10,123 bases of DNA from Zoogloeaceae bacterium (GTDB taxonomy: Bacteria; Pseudomonadota; Gammaproteobacteria; Burkholderiales; Rhodocyclaceae). Location of the stretch: positions 1-10,123 of the forward strand of contig JAITDH010000126.1 in the NCBI GenBank assembly GCA_031282665.1, read 5' to 3'. Shown in pieces: positions 1-10,063 of this stretch (its first letter is position 1; each line of letters starts with the position of its first letter). The notes beneath the pieces were generated by a model. That model was not told where the DNA came from. It saw nothing but the letters and a program-made list of their open reading frames with translations, and searched no databases. A program made the position numbers and the translations under genes.

Positions 1-69
1 CCCGTGGGCGGCGCGACGAAAGAAGGCCCCGCCCAAGAAGAAGAAATGTTGCTTCTAGAAGACGACTGA
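1..69 (+). CDS. C-terminal tail of an upstream gene (partial)
   Basis: Frame 1 is open from the first base and ends at a TGA at 67-69, giving 22 residues that end in a run of acidic and leucine residues (EEEMLLLEDD). The tail is too short to assign a family. It is believable as a gene end because the next gene starts 15 bases later with its own ribosome-binding site, which is typical operon spacing. If it is real, the response regulator that follows is co-transcribed with it. The frame could also be open by chance, since it is short. Confidence 0.5.
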   Translation, partial: PVGGATKEGPAQEEEMLLLEDD

Positions 70-83
70 AAATTGGAGATCCC

Positions 84-1133
84 ATGCCACAGCTTCCACA
101 TCAATCCGTATCCGCGACACCCGGCGAAAGCAGGGTATCCACCGTCCTTCTTCTGGATGACGAGGTGCGCATCGTAGACATCCTGCGCCTCATCCTGCGC
201 CCGCACTACCGGGTATTGACCGCGACCGACGGCCACACCGCCCTGCAATTGCTGAAGAACAACCCGGTACAGGTCATCATCAGCGACCAAAGGATGCCGC
301 GCATGACCGGGGTGGAATTCCTGCGCCAGGCGCGCACCATTTCCCCAACAAGCGTGCGCATCCTGCTCACCGGTTTTTCCGACCTGCGGGCCATCATCGA
401 TTCCATCAATGAGGGCGAGGTGTTCCGCTTCCTGATGAAACCCTGGGGCAACACCGAACTCCTGGCCATCGTGCGGGACGCGATGGATGTGGCTCGCCAG
501 TTGGAAAGCACGCCCGCCGCTTCGTTCGCCGAGTTGGCAAGCACGACGTGGACACCGGAACCCGCGAAAAAAACCGCTTCCGATACGGCGGGAAAAACAC
601 CCGCGGCCTCGCGCCCGTCCGCATCCAGTCCCCAGGGTCACGTGCTCGTCAAGACGACCAACAACACCCTGTTCGAACAAATCCGGCGCACGCAACCAGA
701 ATCCATCGGCATTTCCTGGGTCACTTCCCTGGAAGAGGCGCTGGCGTTTCTTTCCCGGCAGAACGTAATGGCGTTCGTCGTGCATTTCGAGAGCGCGGAA
801 ACTACCCGCGACGAGGAAGCCATGGCATTCGTCAAGATATTGAAACACAAGAGGCCCACGCTCATGACCATTGCGCTCGTGCGCAACGCCGATGCCTACG
901 ACGCGATTTCGCTCATCAACCAGGGCCGCGTTTTCCGCTTTGTCACGCTGCCCTGCAAGGCCACGCAGGTCGGCATCTATATCCAAAGCGCCCTGCGCCA
1001 GTCCCAGGCGCTCGCCGCCACGCCGCAATTCCTGGAAACCCAACGCGCCGACGCGATCGACGCCAGCGAAGAAACAAGAACGCCCGGCCTTTTCGAGCGC
1101 ATCAGCGAAATTTTCCGGCGATGGATCGGGTAG
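84..1133 (+). CDS. Response regulator with an intact and a degenerate receiver domain
   Basis: This is a 349-residue cytoplasmic two-component response regulator. Residues about 19-140 form a canonical receiver: acidic pair D25-D26, phospho-acceptor D68 in the SDQRMP motif, T96, and K119 in a KPW motif. The style (SDQRMP, LLTGFSD, INEG..FRF..KPW) resembles receivers of the RpfG and HupR/HoxA type. A Pro/Ala/Ser/Thr-rich linker (about 141-184) leads to a second receiver-like domain (about 186-305). The second domain keeps the INQGRVFRF signature but has lost the acidic pair, the acceptor Asp, the Thr and the Lys. A short basic amphipathic tail (FERISEIFRRW) ends the protein. No DNA-binding, HD-GYP or GGDEF output domain is present, so it probably acts through protein contacts. 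GGAG at 75-78, five bases before the ATG, supports this start. It converges with the large minus-strand operon, so any link with it is only by proximity. Confidence 0.9.
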   Translation: MPQLPHQSVSATPGESRVSTVLLLDDEVRIVDILRLILRPHYRVLTATDGHTALQLLKNNPVQVIISDQRMPRMTGVEFLRQARTISPTSVRILLTGFSDLRAIIDSINEGEVFRFLMKPWGNTELLAIVRDAMDVARQLESTPAASFAELASTTWTPEPAKKTASDTAGKTPAASRPSASSPQGHVLVKTTNNTLFEQIRRTQPESIGISWVTSLEEALAFLSRQNVMAFVVHFESAETTRDEEAMAFVKILKHKRPTLMTIALVRNADAYDAISLINQGRVFRFVTLPCKATQVGIYIQSALRQSQALAATPQFLETQRADAIDASEETRTPGLFERISEIFRRWIG

Positions 1134-1160
1134 AAAAAAGGACGGGGAAAGGCTTCGTCC
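1134..1160 (-). terminator. Candidate intrinsic terminator of the minus-strand operon
   Basis: Read on the minus strand, GGACG (1160-1156) and CGTCC (1144-1140) can form a 5-bp stem, extendable by one G-U pair, with an 11-base loop. A run of six T follows immediately (1139-1134), right up to the stop codon of the convergent gene. The position, about 45 bases after the hybrid kinase stop codon, suits the operon end. The stem is short and the loop large, so strength is uncertain. On the plus strand the hairpin has no T-run after it, and I see no terminator for the plus-strand gene. Confidence 0.45.
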
Positions 1161-1169
1161 CGCGCTGGC

Positions 1170-1203
1170 CGTAGTGGGCTACGCATGTCGAATTACGCTT
1201 CGC

Positions 1204-1212
<9 letters not shown>
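1170..1212. repeat. Palindromic intergenic repeat-like sequence
   Basis: The segment holds a perfect hairpin CGTAG-TGGG-CTACG (1170-1183). A second small hairpin, CGAA-TTACGC-TTCG (1189-1202), follows, and then CTCATCCC. On the minus strand this reads ATGAGCGAAGCGTAATTCG and so on, which resembles the GATTAGCGAAGCGTAATCCGAC-type palindromic repeats scattered between genes in many beta- and gammaproteobacteria (recalled from general knowledge, not searched). Only one copy is in this window, so its repeat status cannot be shown here. It overlaps the last codons and stop of the hybrid kinase gene. Confidence 0.3.
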
Positions 1213-3689
<2,477 letters not shown>

Positions 3690-3690
<1 letters not shown>

Positions 3691-4655
3691 CATTCCTCCC
3701 CTTGCCCGGCGAGCGGGGAAAAATGCGTTTCCAGGTCGACATTTTCCGGGCAGACGAAATCCAGCGCGCAGGGCAGGACTTCGTATTCCATTTCCGTCTG
3801 GTAGGAAAATTCCCCGTCCAGGGAGGTGGCGATCAGGTCGCCGGATTGCAGCGTCATGCGGCGGAAGCGGTAATGCTGGATATATTCCGGCCATGCCCGA
3901 CAGTGTCCGCGCGCGTAGTCGACGGCGATTTTCACGCCGCCGATGCGGGGAACCTGCTTCCAGAGGTAAAGATCCAGCGCCCCGTCGCTGGGGGAGGCGT
4001 CCGCGGAGGAATTCAGGCTCCGGCCATGGCAGGAATAGTTGGCGATCAGGGCGCCCAGGTATTCGCCATCCAGCCGGATGTCGCCGTCGAGCAGGATGCT
4101 GTAGCGCTGTTCCGCGCCGCGCCACAGGAGGGACGAAAGGCCGGCGTAGAGATGGCAGATGCCCGCGGCCGCCCGATAGCGGCGGGCCAGTTCGCTGCCC
4201 AGATGGCTGATCGTCGCTTCCGCGCCGAAAAGGGAAAAGGCCAGCGCGTAGCCGTTGTTGCCGCAGCGGATCACGTCGACGGGCATGACGCGGGCGAAGA
4301 CGAGGTCGCCGATCGCGTCGAAAAGGCGGGGCCGCCGCCCACCCGGCGAGCAGATGAACGCGTCGTCGCCGTCCCCCAGGCAACAGGCGACCTGCACATT
4401 GGGCATTTCCATCGCGCCGTTGATGACTTCGAACAGGGTGCCGACGCCGCCCACCGCGTAGATCCGCACCAGATCGGAAGCGGCCTGGCAGTAGCGCTTG
4501 ATGAAGCCCACGGCGTCGCGCTGCCAGCGGGTCACGTGGATGTCGTATGCCAGTTGCGGATAGGGGGAGAAACAGGTTTCGATCTCCGCGCGGATTTCCG
4601 CGACGCGGCCGACGACGTATTGAGCGGCGGGATTGATGATGAACAGGTGTTTCAT
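3690..4655 (-). CDS. Diacylglycerol/sphingosine kinase-like protein with altered GGDGT motif
   Basis: This 321-residue protein looks like the DAGK catalytic-domain superfamily (YegS/DgkB/sphingosine kinase-like), which phosphorylates lipid hydroxyl groups with ATP. Matches are the N-terminal FIINPAA strand-turn, the glycine loop with following helix GGVGTLFEVING (69-80), a C-terminal SDGALDLYL (223-231) resembling the family's DG-x-LD motif, and SLDGEFS (278-284), a typical late-domain feature. Length is normal for the family. No signal peptide or membrane helix is evident, so it is cytoplasmic or membrane-peripheral. The family aspartate in GGDGT is V71 here, a GTC codon one base away from GAC. 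The usual GTGND segment reads GDGDD (94-98). Both changes touch the nucleotide-binding region, so the protein may be inactive or have changed specificity. AAGGA lies six bases before the ATG. The gene starts 10 bases after the preceding Cache gene, and its TGA overlaps the start of the hybrid kinase gene, so expression is coupled to signalling proteins. The family call is good; the substrate is unknown. Confidence 0.8.
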
Positions 4656-4665
4656 GGCGAATCCT

Positions 4666-6324
4666 TCAATCCATGTTCATGTCGTGCCCCGCCAGCCGGT
4701 GCGAGATCATTTCCGCCAGGAAGGAGAGATAGTCCTTGATTTCTTCCGGCGCTTGCCTGTCGAAGTGCAGGAAAACGCCGCCGAGCAATCTTTCCGGAAT
4801 GCGCAGGGGAAGAACGCAGAGACAATCGTCCGCGTCTTCCCGCCATATCGGCAAGGGAGAGTTTTCCGCCTGCGCGAGCAATATCTGCCAGACCTCCGGG
4901 GCGCTGGCCCGCGTTTCGAAACCGCTGTCCCGGTCGTACCACACCGCTTCCCGGATTTCCTGGTTGCCCTGCTCCAGGAGTTGCAGACTCATCCGCCGCG
5001 CCCCATAGATGCGGATGAAGCGATGCGCCAGGCGGCGGAAAAAATCCGTCAGGTCGGAAGCGGCGGAAAGATTGCTTTCCACGAACAGATGGAAATCCAG
5101 GATTTCCTGCTGCCAGCGCGCCTCTCCGATCTTCCGGTGCAGGATTTCCAGCATCCGGTAGAAAGAGCCGGTGAACTGCCGCATTTCATTCTTGCCGCGC
5201 GACACCTGCAGATGGGTGTCGTCCAGGTTCAGGGTGTCCGCGACGCGCGTCATGGCGAGAACCGGGCGGGAAACGAGGCGCGCCATGTAGGAAAAAAGCA
5301 CGTAGAACATGCAGACGAAGACGAGCATGGACAAAATCGCCACCGTCACGATCGGATACATGGATTCGTAGATGTTCGTCAGCGGCATGGCCGTGACGAT
5401 CCACAGCGATTCGCGGAAAAACGACAGATCCACCGGGACGAAGGAAACCTGCGCGCCGCCCCCGGCGAGGGCGAAGGTTTCGCGCTCGAAGAGCACCGGC
5501 TTTCTCTCCAGCAATGCTTCCTTCACCGCCGCGAGGTTGGTAAACGACAGATCCTCCAGTTTCTTGCCTACATCGCCCACCCGCGGCGCGGCGGTCAATT
5601 TCAGGCGGTAGGACAAAATGGCGGAGACGACGCCCGTATCGTCATCGCGCACCAGATCCTCGATGTTGCCGTCCGCCCCCACGCAGCCGATCACCGCGCC
5701 ATTGCGGAACAGCGGAATGGCGATGGAATAGATGTTGCGCAACCCCTCCCCGATTCCGTAGTCGTGCAGCGTTTCCTCGTTGATGCTGATGTACGGCCGG
5801 CGGCTCAATACCGCGCTCCTGTACCAGGAAGACTGGCGCGGATCGTCGAGGATGCTTTCGTCCACATCCGGCGCGACGACGATCTTCTCCTTGCTCTCCC
5901 TGTCGCGCACATAGGAACGGATATAGCGCCCGCTCGGCGCGCCGGGATAGCCGTCGCGATCCTCGGCGTCGCGCCCGTCGAAGGCGTTCGGCTCGAAAAC
6001 CAGCCAGGCGTTGTAGACGCTGCGATTCTGCAACATTCTCTGGATGATCTGCTCGCCATGTCGGCGCGCGTCCGGCTGGTTGGCATCCAGGCGGTTCAGC
6101 AGATCCGCCGCCGTCATCGTCGTCAGGCGGACGCTGTCGATCAGGTTCTGCAAGTGCTCTTCGTTGAAACGGATCTTGTTGGCCAACTGCTTGTTGGCGG
6201 TTTCCACCTTGTCCTTATAGACCGAATGGACGATGGAAAAGAGCAGGAGGCCGAATACCAGGAAAAACGGTATGGCAATGGAAAGGAAGAGCTTCTTCCA
6301 GATGCTTTTCGCATCTTCGCTCAT
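4666..6324 (-). CDS. Cache-HAMP membrane receptor with GAF-like C-terminus, no output domain
   Basis: This 552-residue membrane sensor has TM1 at about 12-33 and a large periplasmic double-Cache-type domain at about 38-315 with YNAWLVFEPNAFDGRDA, YPGAPSGRYIRSY and SSWYRSA. TM2 is at about 323-347, and a HAMP linker at about 348-400 begins at RLVSRPV. A cytoplasmic region at about 405-545 looks like a GAF fold (a central LCVLPLRIPERLLGGVFLHF strand pair and a terminal helix with LAEMISHRL). No histidine kinase, GGDEF, EAL, HD-GYP, MCP or HPt domain follows, so the protein probably transmits its signal through a partner. Its Cache domain is a close paralogue of that of the gene just upstream. 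The ATG is part of an ATGA overlap with that gene's stop, and AAGGGGG precedes it by six bases. Two residues before the Cache WY pair there is Ser rather than the Arg of the known amino-acid-binding dCache motif, so an amino-acid ligand is not suggested. A frameshift loss of an output domain is unlikely, because the next gene follows 10 bases after the stop. Confidence 0.87.
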   Translation of the reverse strand: MSEDAKSIWKKLFLSIAIPFFLVFGLLLFSIVHSVYKDKVETANKQLANKIRFNEEHLQNLIDSVRLTTMTAADLLNRLDANQPDARRHGEQIIQRMLQNRSVYNAWLVFEPNAFDGRDAEDRDGYPGAPSGRYIRSYVRDRESKEKIVVAPDVDESILDDPRQSSWYRSAVLSRRPYISINEETLHDYGIGEGLRNIYSIAIPLFRNGAVIGCVGADGNIEDLVRDDDTGVVSAILSYRLKLTAAPRVGDVGKKLEDLSFTNLAAVKEALLERKPVLFERETFALAGGGAQVSFVPVDLSFFRESLWIVTAMPLTNIYESMYPIVTVAILSMLVFVCMFYVLFSYMARLVSRPVLAMTRVADTLNLDDTHLQVSRGKNEMRQFTGSFYRMLEILHRKIGEARWQQEILDFHLFVESNLSAASDLTDFFRRLAHRFIRIYGARRMSLQLLEQGNQEIREAVWYDRDSGFETRASAPEVWQILLAQAENSPLPIWREDADDCLCVLPLRIPERLLGGVFLHFDRQAPEEIKDYLSFLAEMISHRLAGHDMNMD

Positions 6325-8831
6325 TTCGCGCCCCCTTCGATCATCGCCAGGAGGCTCGCGATCGCCGCGTCCGCCGCTTCGTATTCGATGTTTTCCAGGA
6401 AGCCGGAAATTTCCTCCAGCTTCCCGGCGATCCCTGTTTCATCGAGCCTCGGCGCGGCATAGGAAAAGCGCCGGGCGTGCCCCAGGCATTCCTCCGCCGC
6501 GGGCAGGTCGTAACCCGCCAGGGACTGGCGGGCGGCCGACAGATCCGCGCGCAGATTCTCGATGCGCCCGCTTTTCAGGGGAGCCGCGGCGGTCTTGGGC
6601 AGGATGGCCTGCAACGCCGCCACGAATTCCCGCAGAGCCTCCGCGAAGGCGGGATATTGCTCCCGGCAGCGTTCGAGTTCCGCCGCCTTGGCGGCCAGTT
6701 CCAATGCCTGGGCATGTTCGCCCAACTGCTTCGCGCCAATGCCGCGCAAGGCGCCCTTGTTGCCGTGCACCTCCACGGCGAAGGCGCGCACATCGCCCTG
6801 GGCAAGCTGCGCGCGCATCTTGTCCAGGGAAGCGCTCAATTCATGGGCGGACAGGGTGAGCATCTCCAGATACAGATCGGCATCGCCGCCCAGCATCTCC
6901 AGCGCCTTGGCGACCTCCAGTCCGGGCACCTCCCGCGCCGCCGAAAGCACGGCCGTTTCCGCATCCGCCCGCCGTTCCTGTTTGTCTTCCTGTTCCGCCT
7001 GCCTTTGTGCCTTCTCCGTCCTTTCCGCGCCCTTTTCCCTCGCCGCCTTTTCCTCCGCCAGACGCGCCTTGACGCGCAAGGTATCCTGCACCGTCGCGTC
7101 CCGACCGCCCTCCTCTCCATGCCGCGCAAAAAAGGATTGCAGGCGTCCGGCGATGAAACGCAGGATACTGTCGTCATGCACGAGGCTCTGCCCGGGACGC
7201 AGCATTTCCAGGATGATGTAACCGCGCAACCGTCCATCGACGCGCACCGGCAGGACACAGACCGAGCAGGCCTTCGGCGCGATGAAAAGCAAATCGAGCG
7301 CCTGCATGGTATGCGGTTTCAACAGGAGGTAATCCCGGCCTTCGAGATGTTGCGACAAGGCTTCATGCCCCTCGAACTCCGGCGCGTCGGCAAAGGAGCG
7401 CAGGTAGAATTCGCCCGCCACGCCGCTCAGGGCGAAAAGCCGGGAGCGTCCCCCGACGAGGAGGAAAAAACGGGCGCTGTCGGCCGCAAGCCGCAGACGC
7501 AGCTCGCGCAGGATGCACTTTGCCGCCTCTTCGAAGCAAAGGCTGCGATATATCTGGCGATTGACCGCCAGATGCGCCTCCAGCTTCAGCCGGACGAGGG
7601 CGAAGAAGCGCATGCGCAGGCGGAAATGCTGCCAGAGACGATTGAGCGAACGCGCCAGGACGCCGATTTCATCCTCCCGGTCGAGACAGGGCACGGCCCC
7701 GGCCTCTTCCAGTTCGCCCTCGCCGACCGCCTCGATCGCCTGGTGAATCTCGCCGAGCGGACGCAGGACCTGGCGGGAAACGAAGAAAAAGAAGGTCGAA
7801 AAGGCGAGGAAGGTCATCCCCAGGGCGACCGCGATGGGACGCAGCGCGTTGTATATGGCGGCCGTCACCACGGAAGAAGGCTGCGCCGAATAAAGATAGA
7901 CCATGTTCCCGCCGACATCCTGCAGGAACACCGGCTTCAGATAGATGAAGGCTTTCTCGTCGAGGAAGCGGGAATATTCGTCCTGCAGGAAAATTTCCTT
8001 CCCGTTCCGCATGGCCTCCCGGATTTCCGCCAGGCGGGAAAGCCGCATGTCATCCATCGACATGCCGACCTCGTGGATGTTTTCCGCGAACACGACCAGG
8101 CCATCCGCGGAAAAAATCGCGGTCTTGATATTGCTCTTGTCGTTCAGCACCATGTCGCGCACCAGGATGTCGCCGCCCACCACGCCGACCGCCTCGCCAT
8201 TGTTCAGGATCGGACTGCTCACCGTCACGCTGACGAGCTCGCCCTCGCCCATCCCGTAGTCGTAGGGACTGACGTGGTCGAAATCGTTATAGATCTCCTT
8301 CGTCATCAGCGGCTCGGTGTACCACTCGCTCTCCTCGGGATCGTTCAGCGAGGTTTCGTCCATGTCGGGCATCATGATGATGTCCCCTTCATGCTCCTCG
8401 CCGCGCGCGTAGGAGCGGACATAGCGCCCGCTCGGCGCGCCGGGGTATTCGCTCGCGTGCGGCGCGTCGCTGCCGTCGAAACGGCCCGGCTCATAGGCCA
8501 CCCAGGCATTGTAGATATGGTGGTTGTCGAGCATGTTGGCGACGATGCCGTCGCCCACCGAGCGCCGCTCGCTGGCCTGCACGGCGTCCAGATTCTCGAA
8601 GGCGGCTGCCGCGCTCACCACCACGGCATGGGTCGTCGAAAACACCCCGTCGAGCATCGCCTCGCTGATCGCGGCCACGCCGCGCAGATTGTGCTCGGCA
8701 TCCTGCTTCACCCCCCGCACGACACTCCACACGACAGCCAGCGAAAACAACGCGAAAACCAGCAAGAAAAGCGGCGCCATGGTCAGGGTAACCCTGCGCC
8801 AGAACAGGCGGCTGCTACCTTTCCTACGCAT
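6321..8831 (-). CDS. Cache-HAMP-GAF-like membrane receptor with C-terminal HPt domain
   Basis: This 836-residue transmembrane phosphotransfer protein lacks a kinase domain. Order of parts: basic N-terminus; TM1 about 14-38; periplasmic Cache domain about 45-320 with IYNAWVAYEPGRFDG, YPGAPSGRYVRSY and DYGMGEG; TM2 about 331-352; HAMP about 353-405 (RQVLRPLGEI onward). A GAF-like region spans about 425-570, with LFIAPKACSVCVLPVRV and LRGYIILEML as likely core strands. A highly charged Lys/Glu/Arg/Gln helix follows at about 580-625. The HPt domain spans about 635-745 with the phospho-acceptor H689 in VHGNKGALRGIGAKQL, matching the family H-x-x-K-G pattern. The last about 85 residues are an extra helical segment. 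The HPt can relay phosphate between the hybrid kinase receiver and the HD-GYP receiver of this operon (inference). I chose the ATG at 8831, with a weak GGAAAG eight bases upstream and an 8-base overlap with the HD-GYP stop. An ATG at 8852 would add seven residues but has no visible Shine-Dalgarno site. Confidence 0.88.
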   Translation of the reverse strand: MRRKGSSRLFWRRVTLTMAPLFLLVFALFSLAVVWSVVRGVKQDAEHNLRGVAAISEAMLDGVFSTTHAVVVSAAAAFENLDAVQASERRSVGDGIVANMLDNHHIYNAWVAYEPGRFDGSDAPHASEYPGAPSGRYVRSYARGEEHEGDIIMMPDMDETSLNDPEESEWYTEPLMTKEIYNDFDHVSPYDYGMGEGELVSVTVSSPILNNGEAVGVVGGDILVRDMVLNDKSNIKTAIFSADGLVVFAENIHEVGMSMDDMRLSRLAEIREAMRNGKEIFLQDEYSRFLDEKAFIYLKPVFLQDVGGNMVYLYSAQPSSVVTAAIYNALRPIAVALGMTFLAFSTFFFFVSRQVLRPLGEIHQAIEAVGEGELEEAGAVPCLDREDEIGVLARSLNRLWQHFRLRMRFFALVRLKLEAHLAVNRQIYRSLCFEEAAKCILRELRLRLAADSARFFLLVGGRSRLFALSGVAGEFYLRSFADAPEFEGHEALSQHLEGRDYLLLKPHTMQALDLLFIAPKACSVCVLPVRVDGRLRGYIILEMLRPGQSLVHDDSILRFIAGRLQSFFARHGEEGGRDATVQDTLRVKARLAEEKAAREKGAERTEKAQRQAEQEDKQERRADAETAVLSAAREVPGLEVAKALEMLGGDADLYLEMLTLSAHELSASLDKMRAQLAQGDVRAFAVEVHGNKGALRGIGAKQLGEHAQALELAAKAAELERCREQYPAFAEALREFVAALQAILPKTAAAPLKSGRIENLRADLSAARQSLAGYDLPAAEECLGHARRFSYAAPRLDETGIAGKLEEISGFLENIEYEAADAAIASLLAMIEGGAK

Positions 8832-9906
8832 GGGAAGCGCTTTCCGTCCCATCCGCCGGCGCGCCGTCTTCCTGCTGTATCGTGGCGATGGCGCGGAAAT
8901 CCGCCTCGTTTTCCCGGAACAGATCGGCCAGGAAAGGATCGAAATGCCCGCCCCGCCCGGCAAGGATGATGTCCCGCGCCGCATCGGGCGTCATCGCCTT
9001 CCGGTAACAGCGATTCTCGATCACCGCGTCATAAACGTCGGCGATCGCCATGATCCGCGCGCAGAGCGGAATATCCTCCCCGGCCAAACCCTTCGGATAA
9101 CCGCTGCCGTCGAATTTCTCGTGGTGTCCCTCGGCAATCATGATCGCGTACTTGAGATAGCGCTGCGTCGGCGTGCGCCGATACATCCGGCGCAGCAACT
9201 GCCCTCCGGTGCTCGCGTGCGTCTTCATGATCTCGAATTCCTCCGGGGTCAGCTTCCCCGGCTTCAGCAAAATCGTGTCGCTCACGCTGATTTTCCCGAT
9301 ATCGTGCAAGGGCGCGGCGCGCACGAACATTTCCAACTCTTCCGCCGACAGCGGCATGCCTTCGGGATGCGCCGCCTGCCGCGCCATCAGCGCCTGCCCC
9401 AGGATGTCGACATAGCGGCTGGTGCGGATGATATGCCCGCCGGTATCCGCGTCGCGGTACTCCACGATCTCCGAAAAACCATGCACGATGCTGTCTTCCA
9501 GCTCGCGCACCGTCTGCTCCAGCGAACGCTGGTAGCGGAAGAAACTCAGGTGGTGGCCGATCCGGTGCAGCAGGATGCGCTTGTCGAAAGGCTTGGTCAC
9601 GAAATCCACCGCCCCGCACTCCAACCCCCGGATTTCCGAATCCGTATCCCGGCTGGCCGTCAGGAAGATCACCGGAATGTCGCTCAAATGCTCGTTGGCC
9701 TTCAAGCGCGCGATCGTCTCGAAGCCATCCATCTCCGGCATTTCGATATCCAGCAGGATCAGGTCGGGACGCTCCTTGGCGCAGATCTTCAACGCCTGCT
9801 CCCCCGACTTCGCCAGGATCACGCGATACTCCCCGCCGATCTGTCCAGCAATGTAATTCAGGTTGACCCGGTTGTCATCGACCACCAGTATGAGGCCATT
9901 GTTCAT
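8824..9906 (-). CDS. Receiver + HD-GYP response regulator, probable cyclic-di-GMP phosphodiesterase
   Basis: This 360-residue cytoplasmic response regulator has the RpfG-type architecture. The receiver (about 5-120) is intact: D10-D11, acceptor D53 in LLDIEMPEMDG, T83 and K105 in TKPF. After a short helical linker, the HD-GYP domain (about 140-335) has H158, the catalytic HD pair H201-D202 in LHDIGK, H261-H262 in HHEKFDGSGYP, the GYP triplet 269-271, then IPLCARIMAIADVYDA. All expected metal-ligand and signature residues are visible, so activity as a cyclic-di-GMP hydrolase is likely by family knowledge. It is the first gene of the operon. The ATG at 9906 directly precedes the receiver's first strand. 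The upstream in-frame ATG (9915) and TTG (9999) would add a Trp- and Cys-containing extension not typical of the family. No strong ribosome site is visible, only GGGA eight bases upstream. The C-terminal tail is acidic and non-conserved. A phosphorelay through the HPt of the next gene is the natural input. Confidence 0.93.
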   Translation of the reverse strand: MNNGLILVVDDNRVNLNYIAGQIGGEYRVILAKSGEQALKICAKERPDLILLDIEMPEMDGFETIARLKANEHLSDIPVIFLTASRDTDSEIRGLECGAVDFVTKPFDKRILLHRIGHHLSFFRYQRSLEQTVRELEDSIVHGFSEIVEYRDADTGGHIIRTSRYVDILGQALMARQAAHPEGMPLSAEELEMFVRAAPLHDIGKISVSDTILLKPGKLTPEEFEIMKTHASTGGQLLRRMYRRTPTQRYLKYAIMIAEGHHEKFDGSGYPKGLAGEDIPLCARIMAIADVYDAVIENRCYRKAMTPDAARDIILAGRGGHFDPFLADLFRENEADFRAIATIQQEDGAPADGTESASHA

Positions 9907-9989
9907 GCATCGCATCCCAAGGAAAAGGGCCGAAAACCAACGCAAAGAAACAAATCCTTGCCACCACGGCGCGCATTTCCGCACCGAAG

Positions 9990-10006
9990 TTGTCGACAAT
10001 TATAAT
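9990..10006. promoter_or_regulatory. Palindrome plus two-way -10 element upstream of the operon
   Basis: TTGTCGACAA (9990-9999) is a perfect 10-bp palindrome. Sharing its last base is ATTATAAT (9999-10006), which is its own reverse complement, so a perfect TATAAT -10 box is readable on both strands. On the minus strand it would give a leader of about 85 bases before the HD-GYP start codon. I found no good -35 box at 16-18 bases for either direction, so a factor-dependent promoter with the palindrome as operator is possible. The assignment rests on sequence pattern only. Confidence 0.4.
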
Positions 10007-10007
10007 G

Positions 10008-10027
10008 CCGGAATGGTCCGGGTTTTT
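10008..10027 (+). promoter_or_regulatory. Small inverted repeat followed by a T-run
   Basis: CCGGA (10008-10012) and TCCGG (10017-10021) form a perfect inverted repeat with a four-base spacer. G and then TTTTT follow on the plus strand (10022-10027). It could be a weak intrinsic terminator or attenuator on the plus strand, or a second operator half-site pair upstream of the minus-strand operon. The 5-bp stem is short for a terminator. Confidence 0.25.
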
Positions 10028-10063
10028 CATTAAATCCGTCTTGCGAATTCACCTATTGCCGCC

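Noticed and set aside
1140..1160. Terminator for the plus-strand response regulator
   Set aside because: The hairpin lies just downstream of the stop, but on the plus strand it is followed by CGCGCTGG and not a T-run. The T-run exists only on the minus strand.
3691..4383. N-terminal extension of the hybrid kinase frame beyond the ATG at 3690/3693
   Set aside because: The extra residues are an Arg/Pro/Gly-rich translation out of frame with the well-supported lipid-kinase-like gene, while GGAGG directly precedes the shorter start.
4633..6462. A 609-codon open frame on the plus strand
   Set aside because: It is antisense to the second Cache receptor, with no domain and no plausible start context. 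It is a shadow frame.
6477..8969. An 830-codon open frame on the plus strand
   Set aside because: It is antisense to the Cache-HPt gene, rich in Arg, His and Gln, and has no motifs. It is a shadow frame.
9907..9999. Longer HD-GYP start at the TTG 9999 or the ATG 9915
   Set aside because: The added residues are not receiver-like and would run through the likely leader and promoter. The receiver begins naturally at the 9906 ATG.
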